Shown: positions 1 through 6,925, counted from the first letter of the stretch. The stretch: 10,028 bases of DNA from Actinomycetota bacterium (GCA_003134755.1 PLCK01000038.1:1-10028), one strand, 5' to 3'. Notes: generated from the sequence alone by a model not told the origin. Made by a program: numbers and translations.

Positions 1-1412
1 GCGGTGATCTGAGTGTCGGAGTTGACGGTGTAGCTCGTCGCGGCAACGCCGCCGAACGTCACGTCGGTCGCGCCGGTCAAGGCCGTTCCGGCGATGACGA
101 CGCTGGTTCCCCCCGTCTCCGGTCCTGACGTCGGTGTCATCGACGACACCGCGGGCGACGGGATGTAGGTGAAGGCGCCGGGTGACGTTCCGCTGCCTCC
201 GACTGTCGTGACGTTGACCGTGACAGCGCCGACGCCGGCCGGTGCGATCGCGGTGATCTGGGTCGGGGAGTCGACGGTGTAGCTCGTTGCGGCGACGGCG
301 CCGAAGGTGACCGCTGTCGCGCCCGTGAGGTTCGTTCCGGTGATGACGACACTCGTCCCGCCCACCGCAGGCCCGGTTGTCGGTGCGAGGTTCGAGACGG
401 TGGGTGCTGCGACGTAGGTGTAGTTGCCCGCGGATACTGTGCCGGCGACCGCGCCGATGACGACCGCAGCGGGGCCGGCCGAGTCGGCGGGAGTGACGAA
501 GCTGAGGCTGGTGCCATCAGCGGCGACGACGACGTTGGTCGCGGCGAGCCCGCCAACGGTCACTGCCGAACCCTGCAGGTTGGTGCCCGTAACGGTGACC
601 GTCGTGCCACCGGCAGTCGGGCCCGACGTCGGGGTCATGAGGATGAACGTCGGCGGACCGATGTAGGTGAACGGGCCGGCCGCGACACTGCCACCGCCGT
701 ACCCGAGGTGCACGGTCGATGCACCAGCGGCATGCACCGGGCTGCTCGCGGTGATCGAGGTGTCGGAGTTCACCGCGTAGCTAACCGCGGCGGTGCCAGC
801 GAAATCGACGCTGGTGACCGACAGGAAGCCGGTGCCGGTGATGTTGACTGCCGTGAACCCGGTGGTCGGCCCCTCGATCGGCGTCAGACCGCTGACAGTC
901 GGCGTGATGTAGTACAGGAAGCCGGCGCCCGGCGCTGTACTCGCCGTCCCGCTCGGTGTCGTGACACTGACCGCGACGCGACCCGCGATCCCTGGGGGGC
1001 TGGTGGCGGTGATCGACGTTGCCGAGTTCACGATGAAGCTGGTGGCGGCGACGCCGCCGAACGAGACGGCGGTTGTTCCGGTGAAGCCGGTGCCAGTGAT
1101 GACGACGCTCGTGCCGCCAGCGACCGGTCCGTTGTTCGGGGCGATCGTCGTGACGGTCGGCGCGGCCGCGTTCCAGGTGAACGTGCCTGCGTTCACTGTG
1201 CTCAACGTCCCGTACGCCAGCGTGACTGTCTTGCTCGCCGCGGCGTGTGCGGGGGAGTAGACGGTCAGTTGGGTGTTGGAGTCGTAGCTGATCGAGGTGC
1301 CCGCTGTGGTGTCGAACTGCACACCGGTGACGCCATACATGTTCGTCCCGGTGATGACCACCGCGGTGCCGCCGCTGATCGGACCAGATGTCGGAGCCAT
1401 CCCTGACACAGT
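1..1412 (-). repeat. Tandem IPT/TIG domain array within the lectin gene
   Basis: Six domains start at residues 585, 670, 756, 839, 922 and 1005 (period 83-86 residues, about 250 bp). The sixth is cut by the window edge. Each opens with a pattern like TV-x-x-x-(A/T)-P-x-x-GP-x-x-GGT-x-V-x-I-x-G and closes with a PFTY/GAFTY-like strand. Domains 3, 6 and 7 (counting the N-terminal one as 1) share GGTSVVI(T/A)GT and similar DNA, for example near 94, 343 and 1098, consistent with duplication inside the gene. Domain 4 departs from the consensus, with GPTTGFTAV in place of the usual GG turn. Confidence 0.85.
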
Positions 1413-3164
1413 CGTAGTGCCGTACGACACCGTGGCGTAGTCGTTGCCCGACGCCGGCAGCGCGTCCGACGCCGTCACCTGACCTTGCAACACCGTTGCG
1501 TTGATGGCCTGCGACGCACCGGCCTTCACCGTGAAGTCGACGTTGATTGCGGGCAGCGTCGTGCCCGTGATCACGGGGCTTGCATTGGTTGCCGGATAGG
1601 TGCAGCTGAACGTCTGACCGGTGACCAGGCAGTTGGTCCAGCCGGCGCCTGCTGAGATCGCGGTCGGGACGAGGCCGGTCGGGTAGGTGCCGGAGACCGT
1701 GACGGGGTGGTTCTCGGCCTCACTCGACGGGTCGAGGGTGGCTGTCAATGTCGACGTGTAGCTGCCGCCGCCGGTCAGCGTCGACGATCCGCTGTCGGCG
1801 TTCGTGAGGTCGAACACGGTCGCGCTCAGCGGTTGCAGGGTCGTCGCCTTCACGTTGCTGACCGCGTGGATATCGGTGGAGCCGCCCGTCGAGGCAACCC
1901 AGCCGAACGTGAGCATGTACGGCATGCCCGTCGCGGTGTCGATCCAGCTCGACGGGAAAACGCCGCCGGTGACAGTCGGCAGCGCACCGGTCATCAGGGT
2001 CGGGGTACCCGCGAGCGGAGTGACCTGCACGGCCCAGCTAGTCGGCGGCACGGTGATGCCGGACGTCGTGACAACCGGCGCTGTCGAGGGGTTGAGCGCG
2101 ACCTCCACAGGCACCAGCGACGTCGAACGTGTCGCATCAGTGCCGGTCGGGTTGTTGAGCTTGCTCGTACCGAGCCCGCCGCCATGCGCCGGGTTCAACG
2201 TGGAATCGAGCATGCAGTAGCCGGCCATCGCACTGCCCGGGCCGCGCACGGTGATGTTCTGGGGATGCACGCCGCTGGTGGACCACGCTGGGTCTGTGCA
2301 GCCGCTGCCCTCATACGCGCTGTTGGTGAAGTTGCCGTACACATCGAGGCCGAAGCCCAGGTAGCCGTGCGCAAGCCCGACACCGGCTGGCCCGGCGGTA
2401 CCACCCGAGTATCCAAGGTGTCCGCCGGCAGGCCCCATGTTGACCGGCGCACCCGGGTTGGCAGGGTCGGTCGCACCAAGAGCGAACGCGATCCCGTCGG
2501 CTTGCGACGCGGACGCGTACTGGTAGGTCTGGAAGGTCAAGTCGAGACCCGCGGACGTCGGGAGCGAGGTGCTGTAGAACGCGGCACCCTCTTGGTTCGT
2601 GGTGTTGGTCGTGAGCCGCAGCACCCCTTGACCGTCGGTGTCGCCACCCGACGACGCACACGCGGGGACCGGTGCTTGTGTCGTTGCCGCGCCGGCGGTG
2701 AGGCAGGCGACGTTGGTCGCGCCCGTTCCGGCCGGGAGATACATGGGTTCGTCGGTCGTCGTGTGCGTGAACGAGTCGGTGAAGAGCACCAACTCGTAGG
2801 TGTAGATGTCCGCGGCACTCGTGGGCGACGTGCCGGACGGCGTGACAACGGTGACGTCAACGGTCGCCGACGCGTGAAGGGGCGTCGTCACGGTGATCGA
2901 CGTCGCGGAGCCGACGACGAGCGAGGTGCCTGCGCTCGCTCCGAAGTAAACAGCGGTCGCGCCGGTCAGGTTCGTGCCAGTGATCGTGATGGGAGTTCCG
3001 CCGGCATCGGCACCGCGGTTCGGGCTAACGCTTGTGATGCTCGGCGGCGGGACCGCGAGGGCAGTTCCCGGCGCGATCGCCACCAACGAGGCGCTCGCGA
3101 GCACGGCGAGCGAGGCAGCTGAGGCAATGCGGCGCATGCGGCGGCCGTAGCTCAGCCGGGACAT
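1..3164 (-). CDS. Secreted L-type lectin / IPT-TIG repeat protein (C-terminus off window)
   Basis: Open without a stop from the ATG at 3164 to the left edge: 1054 residues, C-terminus missing. Residues 1-37 form a signal peptide (Arg-rich start, hydrophobic core, cleavage after T-A-L-A). Residues 42-123 are a first IPT/TIG immunoglobulin-like domain. Residues ~124-443 read as a bacterial legume-type lectin: ADGIAFAL at 222-229, GYLGFGLDVYGNF at 267-279, and a closing STGGSTDIHAVSNVKAT at 425-441. Residues ~444-582 resemble a DUF11-like beta-sandwich. From 585 a tandem IPT/TIG array begins. The four or more Cys in or near the lectin (154, 169, 289, 317) could form disulfides. The likely role is an extracellular or surface adhesin that binds glycans, with IPT domains as a stalk; this is inference, and ligand and anchoring are unknown because the end is missing. 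No clear SD precedes the ATG. An in-frame GTG at 3194 follows a TATCTA box closely and could be a leaderless start. Confidence 0.88.
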   Translation of the reverse strand, partial: MSRLSYGRRMRRIASAASLAVLASASLVAIAPGTALAVPPPSITSVSPNRGADAGGTPITITGTNLTGATAVYFGASAGTSLVVGSATSITVTTPLHASATVDVTVVTPSGTSPTSAADIYTYELVLFTDSFTHTTTDEPMYLPAGTGATNVACLTAGAATTQAPVPACASSGGDTDGQGVLRLTTNTTNQEGAAFYSTSLPTSAGLDLTFQTYQYASASQADGIAFALGATDPANPGAPVNMGPAGGHLGYSGGTAGPAGVGLAHGYLGFGLDVYGNFTNSAYEGSGCTDPAWSTSGVHPQNITVRGPGSAMAGYCMLDSTLNPAHGGGLGTSKLNNPTGTDATRSTSLVPVEVALNPSTAPVVTTSGITVPPTSWAVQVTPLAGTPTLMTGALPTVTGGVFPSSWIDTATGMPYMLTFGWVASTGGSTDIHAVSNVKATTLQPLSATVFDLTNADSGSSTLTGGGSYTSTLTATLDPSSEAENHPVTVSGTYPTGLVPTAISAGAGWTNCLVTGQTFSCTYPATNASPVITGTTLPAINVDFTVKAGASQAINATVLQGQVTASDALPASGNDYATVSYGTTTVSGMAPTSGPISGGTAVVITGTNMYGVTGVQFDTTAGTSISYDSNTQLTVYSPAHAAASKTVTLAYGTLSTVNAGTFTWNAAAPTVTTIAPNNGPVAGGTSVVITGTGFTGTTAVSFGGVAATSFIVNSATSITATSPPGIAGRVAVSVTTPSGTASTAPGAGFLYYITPTVSGLTPIEGPTTGFTAVNITGTGFLSVTSVDFAGTAAVSYAVNSDTSITASSPVHAAGASTVHLGYGGGSVAAGPFTYIGPPTFILMTPTSGPTAGGTTVTVTGTNLQGSAVTVGGLAATNVVVAADGTSLSFVTPADSAGPAAVVIGAVAGTVSAGNYTYVAAPTVSNLAPTTGPAVGGTSVVITGTNLTGATAVTFGAVAATSYTVDSPTQITAIAPAGVGAVTVNVTTVGGSGTSPGAFTYIPSPAVSSMTPTSGPETGGTSVVIAGTALTGATDVTFGGVAATSYTVNSDTQIT

Positions 3165-3305
3165 GGCCGGGCGTGCCGAGTCGATGTGGTCCACGGGTTA
3201 GATATCGGGCCGGTTCGGGTCGAAATGCATTGACCGTTCGTGCATCCGCTGCACGCGATTGGCCAGCCTTGATAGGCCATTCGAGCTACCACAGCTCGAT
3301 CGCAG
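3165..3305 (-). promoter_or_regulatory. Upstream region of the lectin gene with two short inverted repeats
   Basis: A -10-like TATCTA lies at 3204-3199 on minus, with no convincing -35. Two inverted repeats, each with a 5-nt spacer, lie upstream: CGTGCA/TGCACG at 3239-3244 and 3250-3255, and TCGAGCT/AGCTCGA at 3281-3287 and 3293-3299. The second sits only a few bases after the stop codon of the AlkZ-like gene and could act as its transcript end, though no T-run follows. The function of either repeat is unproven. Confidence 0.35.
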
Positions 3306-4367
3306 TCAGGGGAGCGCGTCGTAGAGCTTGGGTATCGCTTTGAGCACGACTGGGGTGAACGCGTCGAACGGGGTCGCGAGGATCGAGCGTTTCGCCCCGC
3401 TACCAGCGCGTTTCCAGGTGCCGACGATTGCACCATGGAACACGACCGTCGACAGGAACATGCCGTTGCCGCCGGGAACGACGCGCTGCGCGTACTCGGG
3501 GGCGAGGCTCGCGCCGCGGTCTTGGTAGCCGAGTAGGTATTCGTCGAACCCTGGGAGCAAGAGCACACCGCGTGCTGCGGTCTTGCCAGCCTCGAGCGCC
3601 GCGGGCGTCGCCGGATCGAAGTAGTAGTCGACGCCGTCGACAACGGCCTTCTCGAGGTGCGGCTTGGCGATTGCGAGACCCGACTTCACATCGGCGGACA
3701 CCAGTTTGGTCCACCACGCAAAGTCTTTCGCCGTCGCCGGGCCGTGACTGCGGAAGTAACGCAGCGCCCATTCGCCGAGTGCAACGTCTCGATCGAGTCG
3801 GCGCGGCTTGGTGACCCACTCGTCGAGCAATACCAAGCATTGTTGGCCGCGATCGATCGGCCCGAAGCAGAGCGTGCCGGTCTGGCCCAGATGCCAGATG
3901 AGGTGATAGGCGCGCTGCGGCAGTCCGAGCAACCCGGCCTTCTCCCAGATCGCGACCAGAGCTTCGCGGCGCAGGCGTCGCCCACCCGACAGCTCGGAGA
4001 CTGCGACTTCGCGTGCGCGTTCGATGGTGGGCAGATCGAGTTCGAGGCGCGTGCGACGTAGCGCTGCACCAGCAATCAGGCGATCGGTCGTGAGGCTGAG
4101 CATCCAGCCCAGATCTTCAGCTGCAACGAAGTGCAACGTGCCACGCATGGGCCATGACCGGACGATCTGGCCGACGTTGATCGCCGCCTCGACATCGGTG
4201 CGCGCGCGAGACTGCGTGCGCAGGGCTACCGACGTCATTGCACCTGCGTAGTCTTGCGCCTGCATGGCCGTCATCCAGCGCGCAACGTCGGCCGCTGACC
4301 CGAAGCGGTCGCCCGCAATGCGTTGGGCTGCCAGGCGCAGCAACGCGATATCACGCAGTTTCACCAC
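3306..4367 (-). CDS. AlkZ-like DNA glycosylase family protein (HTH_42, winged-helix)
   Basis: Predicted 353 aa. The family (HTH_42; AlkZ and E. coli YcaQ/AlkX) contains DNA glycosylases that excise N7-alkylguanine and can unhook interstrand crosslinks. The sequence shows Q36-A-Q38, matching in place and form the catalytic Q-x-Q of AlkZ; a conserved RSWPMRGTLHF block at 70-80; and a C-terminal LLLPGFDEYLLGY block. I chose the GTG at 4367 (GGTGAG 6 nt upstream; a second GTG at 4364 is equally possible) rather than the longer ATG at 4460. That start would encode its first residues through a perfect terminator hairpin at 4420-4454. From the GTG, the N-terminus reads as the usual family opening (KLRDIALLRLAAQRI). 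It is a single gene, separated by the terminator from the upstream DUF6458-type gene. Substrate is not provable here; many homologues in Actinomycetota are uncharacterised. Confidence 0.8.
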   Translation of the reverse strand: MVKLRDIALLRLAAQRIAGDRFGSAADVARWMTAMQAQDYAGAMTSVALRTQSRARTDVEAAINVGQIVRSWPMRGTLHFVAAEDLGWMLSLTTDRLIAGAALRRTRLELDLPTIERAREVAVSELSGGRRLRREALVAIWEKAGLLGLPQRAYHLIWHLGQTGTLCFGPIDRGQQCLVLLDEWVTKPRRLDRDVALGEWALRYFRSHGPATAKDFAWWTKLVSADVKSGLAIAKPHLEKAVVDGVDYYFDPATPAALEAGKTAARGVLLLPGFDEYLLGYQDRGASLAPEYAQRVVPGGNGMFLSTVVFHGAIVGTWKRAGSGAKRSILATPFDAFTPVVLKAIPKLYDALP

Positions 4368-4410
4368 GGCAGTCTCACCATGGGTGCCATTCCAACACGC
4401 GGCGCCGTCG

Positions 4411-4454
4411 AAAAGCAGACGATCGGCTCCGCTCAAGTCGAGCGGAGCCGATCG
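4411..4454 (-). terminator. Intrinsic terminator after the DUF6458-type gene
   Basis: Perfect 15-bp stem (4420-4434 with 4440-4454) and 5-nt loop AAGTC. On the minus strand it is followed by GCTTTTC at about 4415-4410. It lies 44 bases after the stop of the small membrane protein gene and before the AlkZ-like gene, so it ends that transcript and argues that the AlkZ-like coding region starts below it. Confidence 0.8.
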
Positions 4455-4497
4455 GTTCAATCAAGGATCTTCAGTTATCTGTGGGATCGGGTGCTTC

Positions 4498-4764
4498 TTA
4501 GTAGACGTCGTGCCGTTCGACGACCCGCTCGCGGGTCACTGCACCGGTCGTGACGACAGGATCGGTTGTGACGGTGCGATCTTCGATCAGGCCGGCCCGG
4601 CGACGCGGGGCGAAGATGGTCATCGTGACGAGCAATCCGAGCGCACCAGCGATCATCAAGATGATGCCGACGGTGTGAATGCCGAGACCACTTACGGTTG
4701 CGTGCACTGCGAACGTGAGAATTGCGCCTATTGCGATGAGGAACACCGATACACCGATGCCCAT
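4498..4764 (-). CDS. DUF6458-type small membrane protein
   Basis: 88 aa. It opens with MGIGVSVFLIAIGAIL, the hallmark start of the actinobacterial DUF6458 family. Two hydrophobic helices (about residues 3-22 and 30-51) are joined by a short loop. A basic APRRR stop-transfer follows, then a charged, Thr/Val-rich cytoplasmic tail ending in RHDVY. The start is well supported: GGAGG at 4775-4771 lies 6-7 nt before the ATG. A GTTT-N15-GGGTAC element upstream suggests control by a SigB/SigF-type stress sigma, and a terminator follows the gene, so it can be a monocistronic unit. The molecular function of the family is not known. Identification rests on my recall of the family pattern. Confidence 0.82.
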   Translation of the reverse strand: MGIGVSVFLIAIGAILTFAVHATVSGLGIHTVGIILMIAGALGLLVTMTIFAPRRRAGLIEDRTVTTDPVVTTGAVTRERVVERHDVY

Positions 4765-4782
4765 GGGAAACCTCCGATTCAG

Positions 4783-4800
4783 GGTTGCGTTGTTGCAACC
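4783..4800 (-). promoter_or_regulatory. Leader hairpin before the DUF6458-type gene SD
   Basis: GGTTGC (4783-4788) pairs with GCAACC (4795-4800) around a 6-nt loop. It ends 7 nt before the Shine-Dalgarno sequence, so it lies in the short leader expected from the upstream promoter. It may affect translation or stability; there is no direct evidence. Confidence 0.35.
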
Positions 4801-4816
4801 TTGGGTCGGTTGTCCT

Positions 4817-4841
4817 GTACCCCGGTGCCTGTTGCTGAAAC
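4817..4841 (-). promoter_or_regulatory. SigB/SigF-like promoter of the DUF6458-type gene
   Basis: On the minus strand GTTT (4841-4838) is followed after 15 nt by GGGTAC (4822-4817). This fits the GTTT-N15-17-GGGTA(T/C) pattern described for mycobacterial SigF and Streptomyces SigB regulons. The expected start, near 4810, gives a leader of about 45 nt. It lies in the 104-bp gap after the ZIP gene. Confidence 0.5.
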
Positions 4842-4868
4842 GGCCCCGTTTGGGTGACGCGGCTGTGA

Positions 4869-5699
4869 CTATGCGCCGGCGGCCGTCACGATCGCGTCTG
4901 TCACGAATCCCAACGTGATGCCGATGACGAGTCCCCACGTGAGCATCACCTTCATACCGAGCTTTCGGCCCACCGCAAGCAGTTCGATCACGACATAGAG
5001 GATCGATCCGGCCGCGAGTGCGAGGAACGCGATCGACAGCGTGTCGTTGACGAAGCTTCGGCCGACGATGGTTCCGATCAGCGTCGGGCCGCCACCGATC
5101 GTGCCGAGGACGGCGAGAGTCCGCCACGACGGCAGGTCCTGCTCGCCGGCCAGCGGTGCGACGATGCCGAACCCCTCGGTTGCGTTGTGCATCGCGAACC
5201 CGATGACGAGCAGTGTCGCGAGCGTGATCTCGCCGGTTGCGGCGGACTGACCGATCGCGAGTCCTTCGGAGAAGTTGTGCAGCCCGATCCCGATGGCTAT
5301 GAAGAGGGCGAGTCTTCTGGTGTGGGTGCCGAGGAATGGACCCGGGCGGAACTCGGTGATCGCGGCCGCACCGGGGCCGATGCTGAGCACCCGCTTGGCC
5401 CGCTTGCTCATCCACTGGTCGTAGTAGACGAGACCGAGTAGCCCGATCGCGGCGCCGGCGATCATGACGAGTCCCTTACCGGTGGCCGCCGCGTAGTGCT
5501 TGGCGGTCAGAGCTGTGTCGACGGGCTCCCAAGCGTGCGTGAGTACGTCCCATAACAAGAAGATGAGGATCCCAGTGGCGATGCCGTTGAGCAGCACCTT
5601 GCCTTGGAGCATCGGTCGGCGGATGCGGCCGATCGGCAGACCGATGAAGATCGTCGATCCCGCGATCAGACCGAGCAACGCGACCTTGACTGGACTCAT
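4869..5699 (-). CDS. ZIP-family divalent metal transporter
   Basis: 276 aa, an integral membrane protein with about eight hydrophobic segments (roughly 3-23, 33-52, 76-95, 129-150, 157-182, 193-213, 219-243, 251-273). The ZIP metal-site signatures are intact: HNFSEG at 141-146 (TM4) and HNATEG at 171-176 (TM5). Acidic D51 and E239 in TM2 and TM7 are further candidate ligands. A short polar loop between TM3 and TM4 replaces the His-rich loop of many eukaryotic ZIPs. ZIP proteins move Zn2+, Fe2+ or Mn2+ into the cytoplasm; the metal cannot be told from sequence. The ATG at 5699 has AAGGG about 6 nt upstream. A TTGACG-N17-TTCAAT promoter overlapped by an inverted repeat precedes it, consistent with a regulated metal gene. 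The DUF6458-type gene follows after 104 bp and may be partly co-transcribed. Confidence 0.9.
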   Translation of the reverse strand: MSPVKVALLGLIAGSTIFIGLPIGRIRRPMLQGKVLLNGIATGILIFLLWDVLTHAWEPVDTALTAKHYAAATGKGLVMIAGAAIGLLGLVYYDQWMSKRAKRVLSIGPGAAAITEFRPGPFLGTHTRRLALFIAIGIGLHNFSEGLAIGQSAATGEITLATLLVIGFAMHNATEGFGIVAPLAGEQDLPSWRTLAVLGTIGGGPTLIGTIVGRSFVNDTLSIAFLALAAGSILYVVIELLAVGRKLGMKVMLTWGLVIGITLGFVTDAIVTAAGA

Positions 5700-5726
5700 G
5701 GAGACCCTTCGAGCTCGCCATGGGTG

Positions 5727-5736
5727 AGGGTACCCT
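5727..5736. promoter_or_regulatory. 10-bp palindrome in the ZIP leader
   Basis: AGGGTACCCT is a perfect palindrome 27-37 bp upstream of the ZIP start codon, inside the leader predicted from the promoter at 5753-5781. It could be a second operator half or chance in GC-rich DNA. Confidence 0.3.
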
Positions 5737-5745
5737 TACAAACTA

Positions 5746-5781
5746 CAGGCTCATTGAACTAAGCCTGCACTCGCTCGTCAA
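5746..5781 (-). promoter_or_regulatory. ZIP promoter with overlapping operator-like inverted repeat
   Basis: Minus strand: -35 TTGACG (5781-5776), a 17-nt spacer, and -10 TTCAAT (5758-5753), matching the SigA-type consensus at 5/6 and 4/6 positions. The inverted repeat CAGGCT-N10-AGCCTG (5746-5751 and 5762-5767) is centred on the -10 box, as expected for a repressor site. The arms are reminiscent of, but not identical to, DtxR/MntR or Fur-family boxes; I cannot assign the regulator. Confidence 0.5.
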
Positions 5782-5824
5782 ATTGCCCTGGGCGGACACC
5801 GCCGAATCGCTCGGTGGGGTGGCG

Positions 5825-5926
5825 GCCCGGCGGGTTCCCCTTGCCTCCGCCGGGCGGCCGCGCCCCACAAGAACATCGACACGCCCCCACACCGTGCGTT
5901 GTTCGCGGAGAGTTTCACCCACGGTG
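5825..5926 (-). other. Hairpin-rich intergenic region after the coiled-coil gene
   Basis: The 272 bp between the ZIP start and the coiled-coil gene stop carry no credible ORF. Two hairpins are visible: GCCCGGCGG/CCGCCGGGC (5825-5833 with 5847-5855, 9 bp plus a G-T pair) and CACCGTG/CACGGTG (5890-5896 with 5920-5926, 23-nt loop). Both lie upstream of the predicted ZIP promoter, so they more likely end the 5972-6925 transcript than form a ZIP leader. Neither is followed by a T-run. Confidence 0.35.
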
Positions 5927-5971
5927 GACTAACGCAATGCGCGCGGATCGTTAAGTCGCGGCTCGGCCTCG

Positions 5972-6925
5972 TCAGTTGTCGAGCGCCTCGAGTTTCGTAG
6001 CCGCAACCTCGGCCGCCCGCTGTGACGCGCGCGCGGCGCGCTCGGCCTCCAGCATCGCCGTCCGGGCCCGTTGTTGGTCCTTGCGTGCTGTCACCAACTC
6101 GTCGTGGACGTCGTTCAGCTGGCCCGTCAGTTCGTCGATCTGAGTCCGTAGCTCGGCGGCTTGCGCCGTAAGCGCGTCGGCCCTCTTGTCGATGGCGTCG
6201 CGTTGCGTGCCGAGCGTCATGAGTTCGCGCTGGGCCGCCTTCGCCGCTGCCCGGGTTTCCTGTGCTGCGGATTGAGCGTCGCGTCGTAGCCTTTCGCTTC
6301 GTTCGCGTGCCGCGTCGGTAATAGCCGGCGCAGCGGCAGGCTGACTGCGGCTAGGCCCTGCTGCGGCGCTCGCTGCCGGTGCCGCTGTCGGCACGTTGCG
6401 TACGACGTGCAGCGTCGGCCGAACCGAGCCGAAGTCGGCGGTAGGTACCAATGCCGCAGTAAGCCTCGCCGTCCGCAGTTGCCCGGCGGCGTCGTCGTCC
6501 GACAGCGCAGCCTCCAGCGTCTGGGCCAGGTCGCGTGACGCCTGCTCGTTGACCGGACGACCTTGGGTGACTGCAAGCTGCAGTGCCTGACGGACCAGCC
6601 CGTTGATCACCTGCCGGCGCTGCTGCGACAACGCCCGAAGCTCGTCACCTTGCAAGCTGGCCTGCGCCTCGCGAAGCCCCGCCCCGAGTTCGAGGAGCGC
6701 TTCGATGTCGTCGGGATGCGAGCGAACGAGTTGGTTGATCAGCCAGGCGCTGATCGTCGGTTTGCGCAGGGCGGAGATCTGGCGGGCCGCGTCACGGTCG
6801 CCACGATCGCGCGCGGCTTTCGCGTAATCGTCGCGCAGCCCGGTGAATTCCTCGGGGGTCGCGGCATACAGCTCGTCGGCGACGGCGTCCGGATCTTTCG
6901 CGGGAGCGTCACGGCGGTCAGCCAT
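5972..6925 (-). CDS. Actinobacterial coiled-coil protein of unknown function
   Basis: 317 aa, soluble, with no signal peptide or membrane segment. The N-terminal half (about 12-160) is a helical domain with a VADELYAATPEEFTGLRDD opening and an ALRKPTISAWLINQLVR stretch (52-68), a pattern I associate with conserved hypothetical proteins of mycobacteria and other Actinomycetota. A Pro/Ala/Ser linker spans 176-201. Residues ~203-317 are a long Ala/Glu/Arg/Gln-rich coiled coil, suggesting oligomerisation or a scaffold. The ATG at 6925 is preceded by GGGG at about 7 nt. It is divergent from the ATP-binding kinase gene across a 204-bp region. No catalytic motif is visible and I do not assign a function. 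Confidence 0.82.
   Translation of the reverse strand: MADRRDAPAKDPDAVADELYAATPEEFTGLRDDYAKAARDRGDRDAARQISALRKPTISAWLINQLVRSHPDDIEALLELGAGLREAQASLQGDELRALSQQRRQVINGLVRQALQLAVTQGRPVNEQASRDLAQTLEAALSDDDAAGQLRTARLTAALVPTADFGSVRPTLHVVRNVPTAAPAASAAAGPSRSQPAAAPAITDAARERSERLRRDAQSAAQETRAAAKAAQRELMTLGTQRDAIDKRADALTAQAAELRTQIDELTGQLNDVHDELVTARKDQQRARTAMLEAERAARASQRAAEVAATKLEALDN

Noticed and set aside
708..1406. 232-aa plus-strand ORF over the IPT repeats
   Set aside because: Antisense to the IPT array; low-complexity Arg/Asp/Gly composition and no domain.
1..1412. Regular ~250-bp repeats suggesting a repeat array such as CRISPR
   Set aside because: Period and sequence follow the IPT protein domains; there are no short identical repeats with unique spacers.
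1707..3122. 471-aa plus-strand ORF, rich in Arg and Gly
   Set aside because: It lies opposite the lectin/IPT gene, whose minus-strand frame has a signal peptide and clear domains; the composition is that of an antisense shadow.
4498..5415. 305-aa minus-strand ORF sharing the end of the DUF6458-type gene
   Set aside because: Its upstream part is Arg/His-rich and overlaps the ZIP gene out of frame; only the last 88 residues are real.
5700..5971. Riboswitch (c-di-AMP, Mn or Mg type) before the ZIP gene
   Set aside because: Only short core-like strings match, and the predicted ZIP promoter lies downstream of the hairpins, so they would not be in the ZIP transcript.
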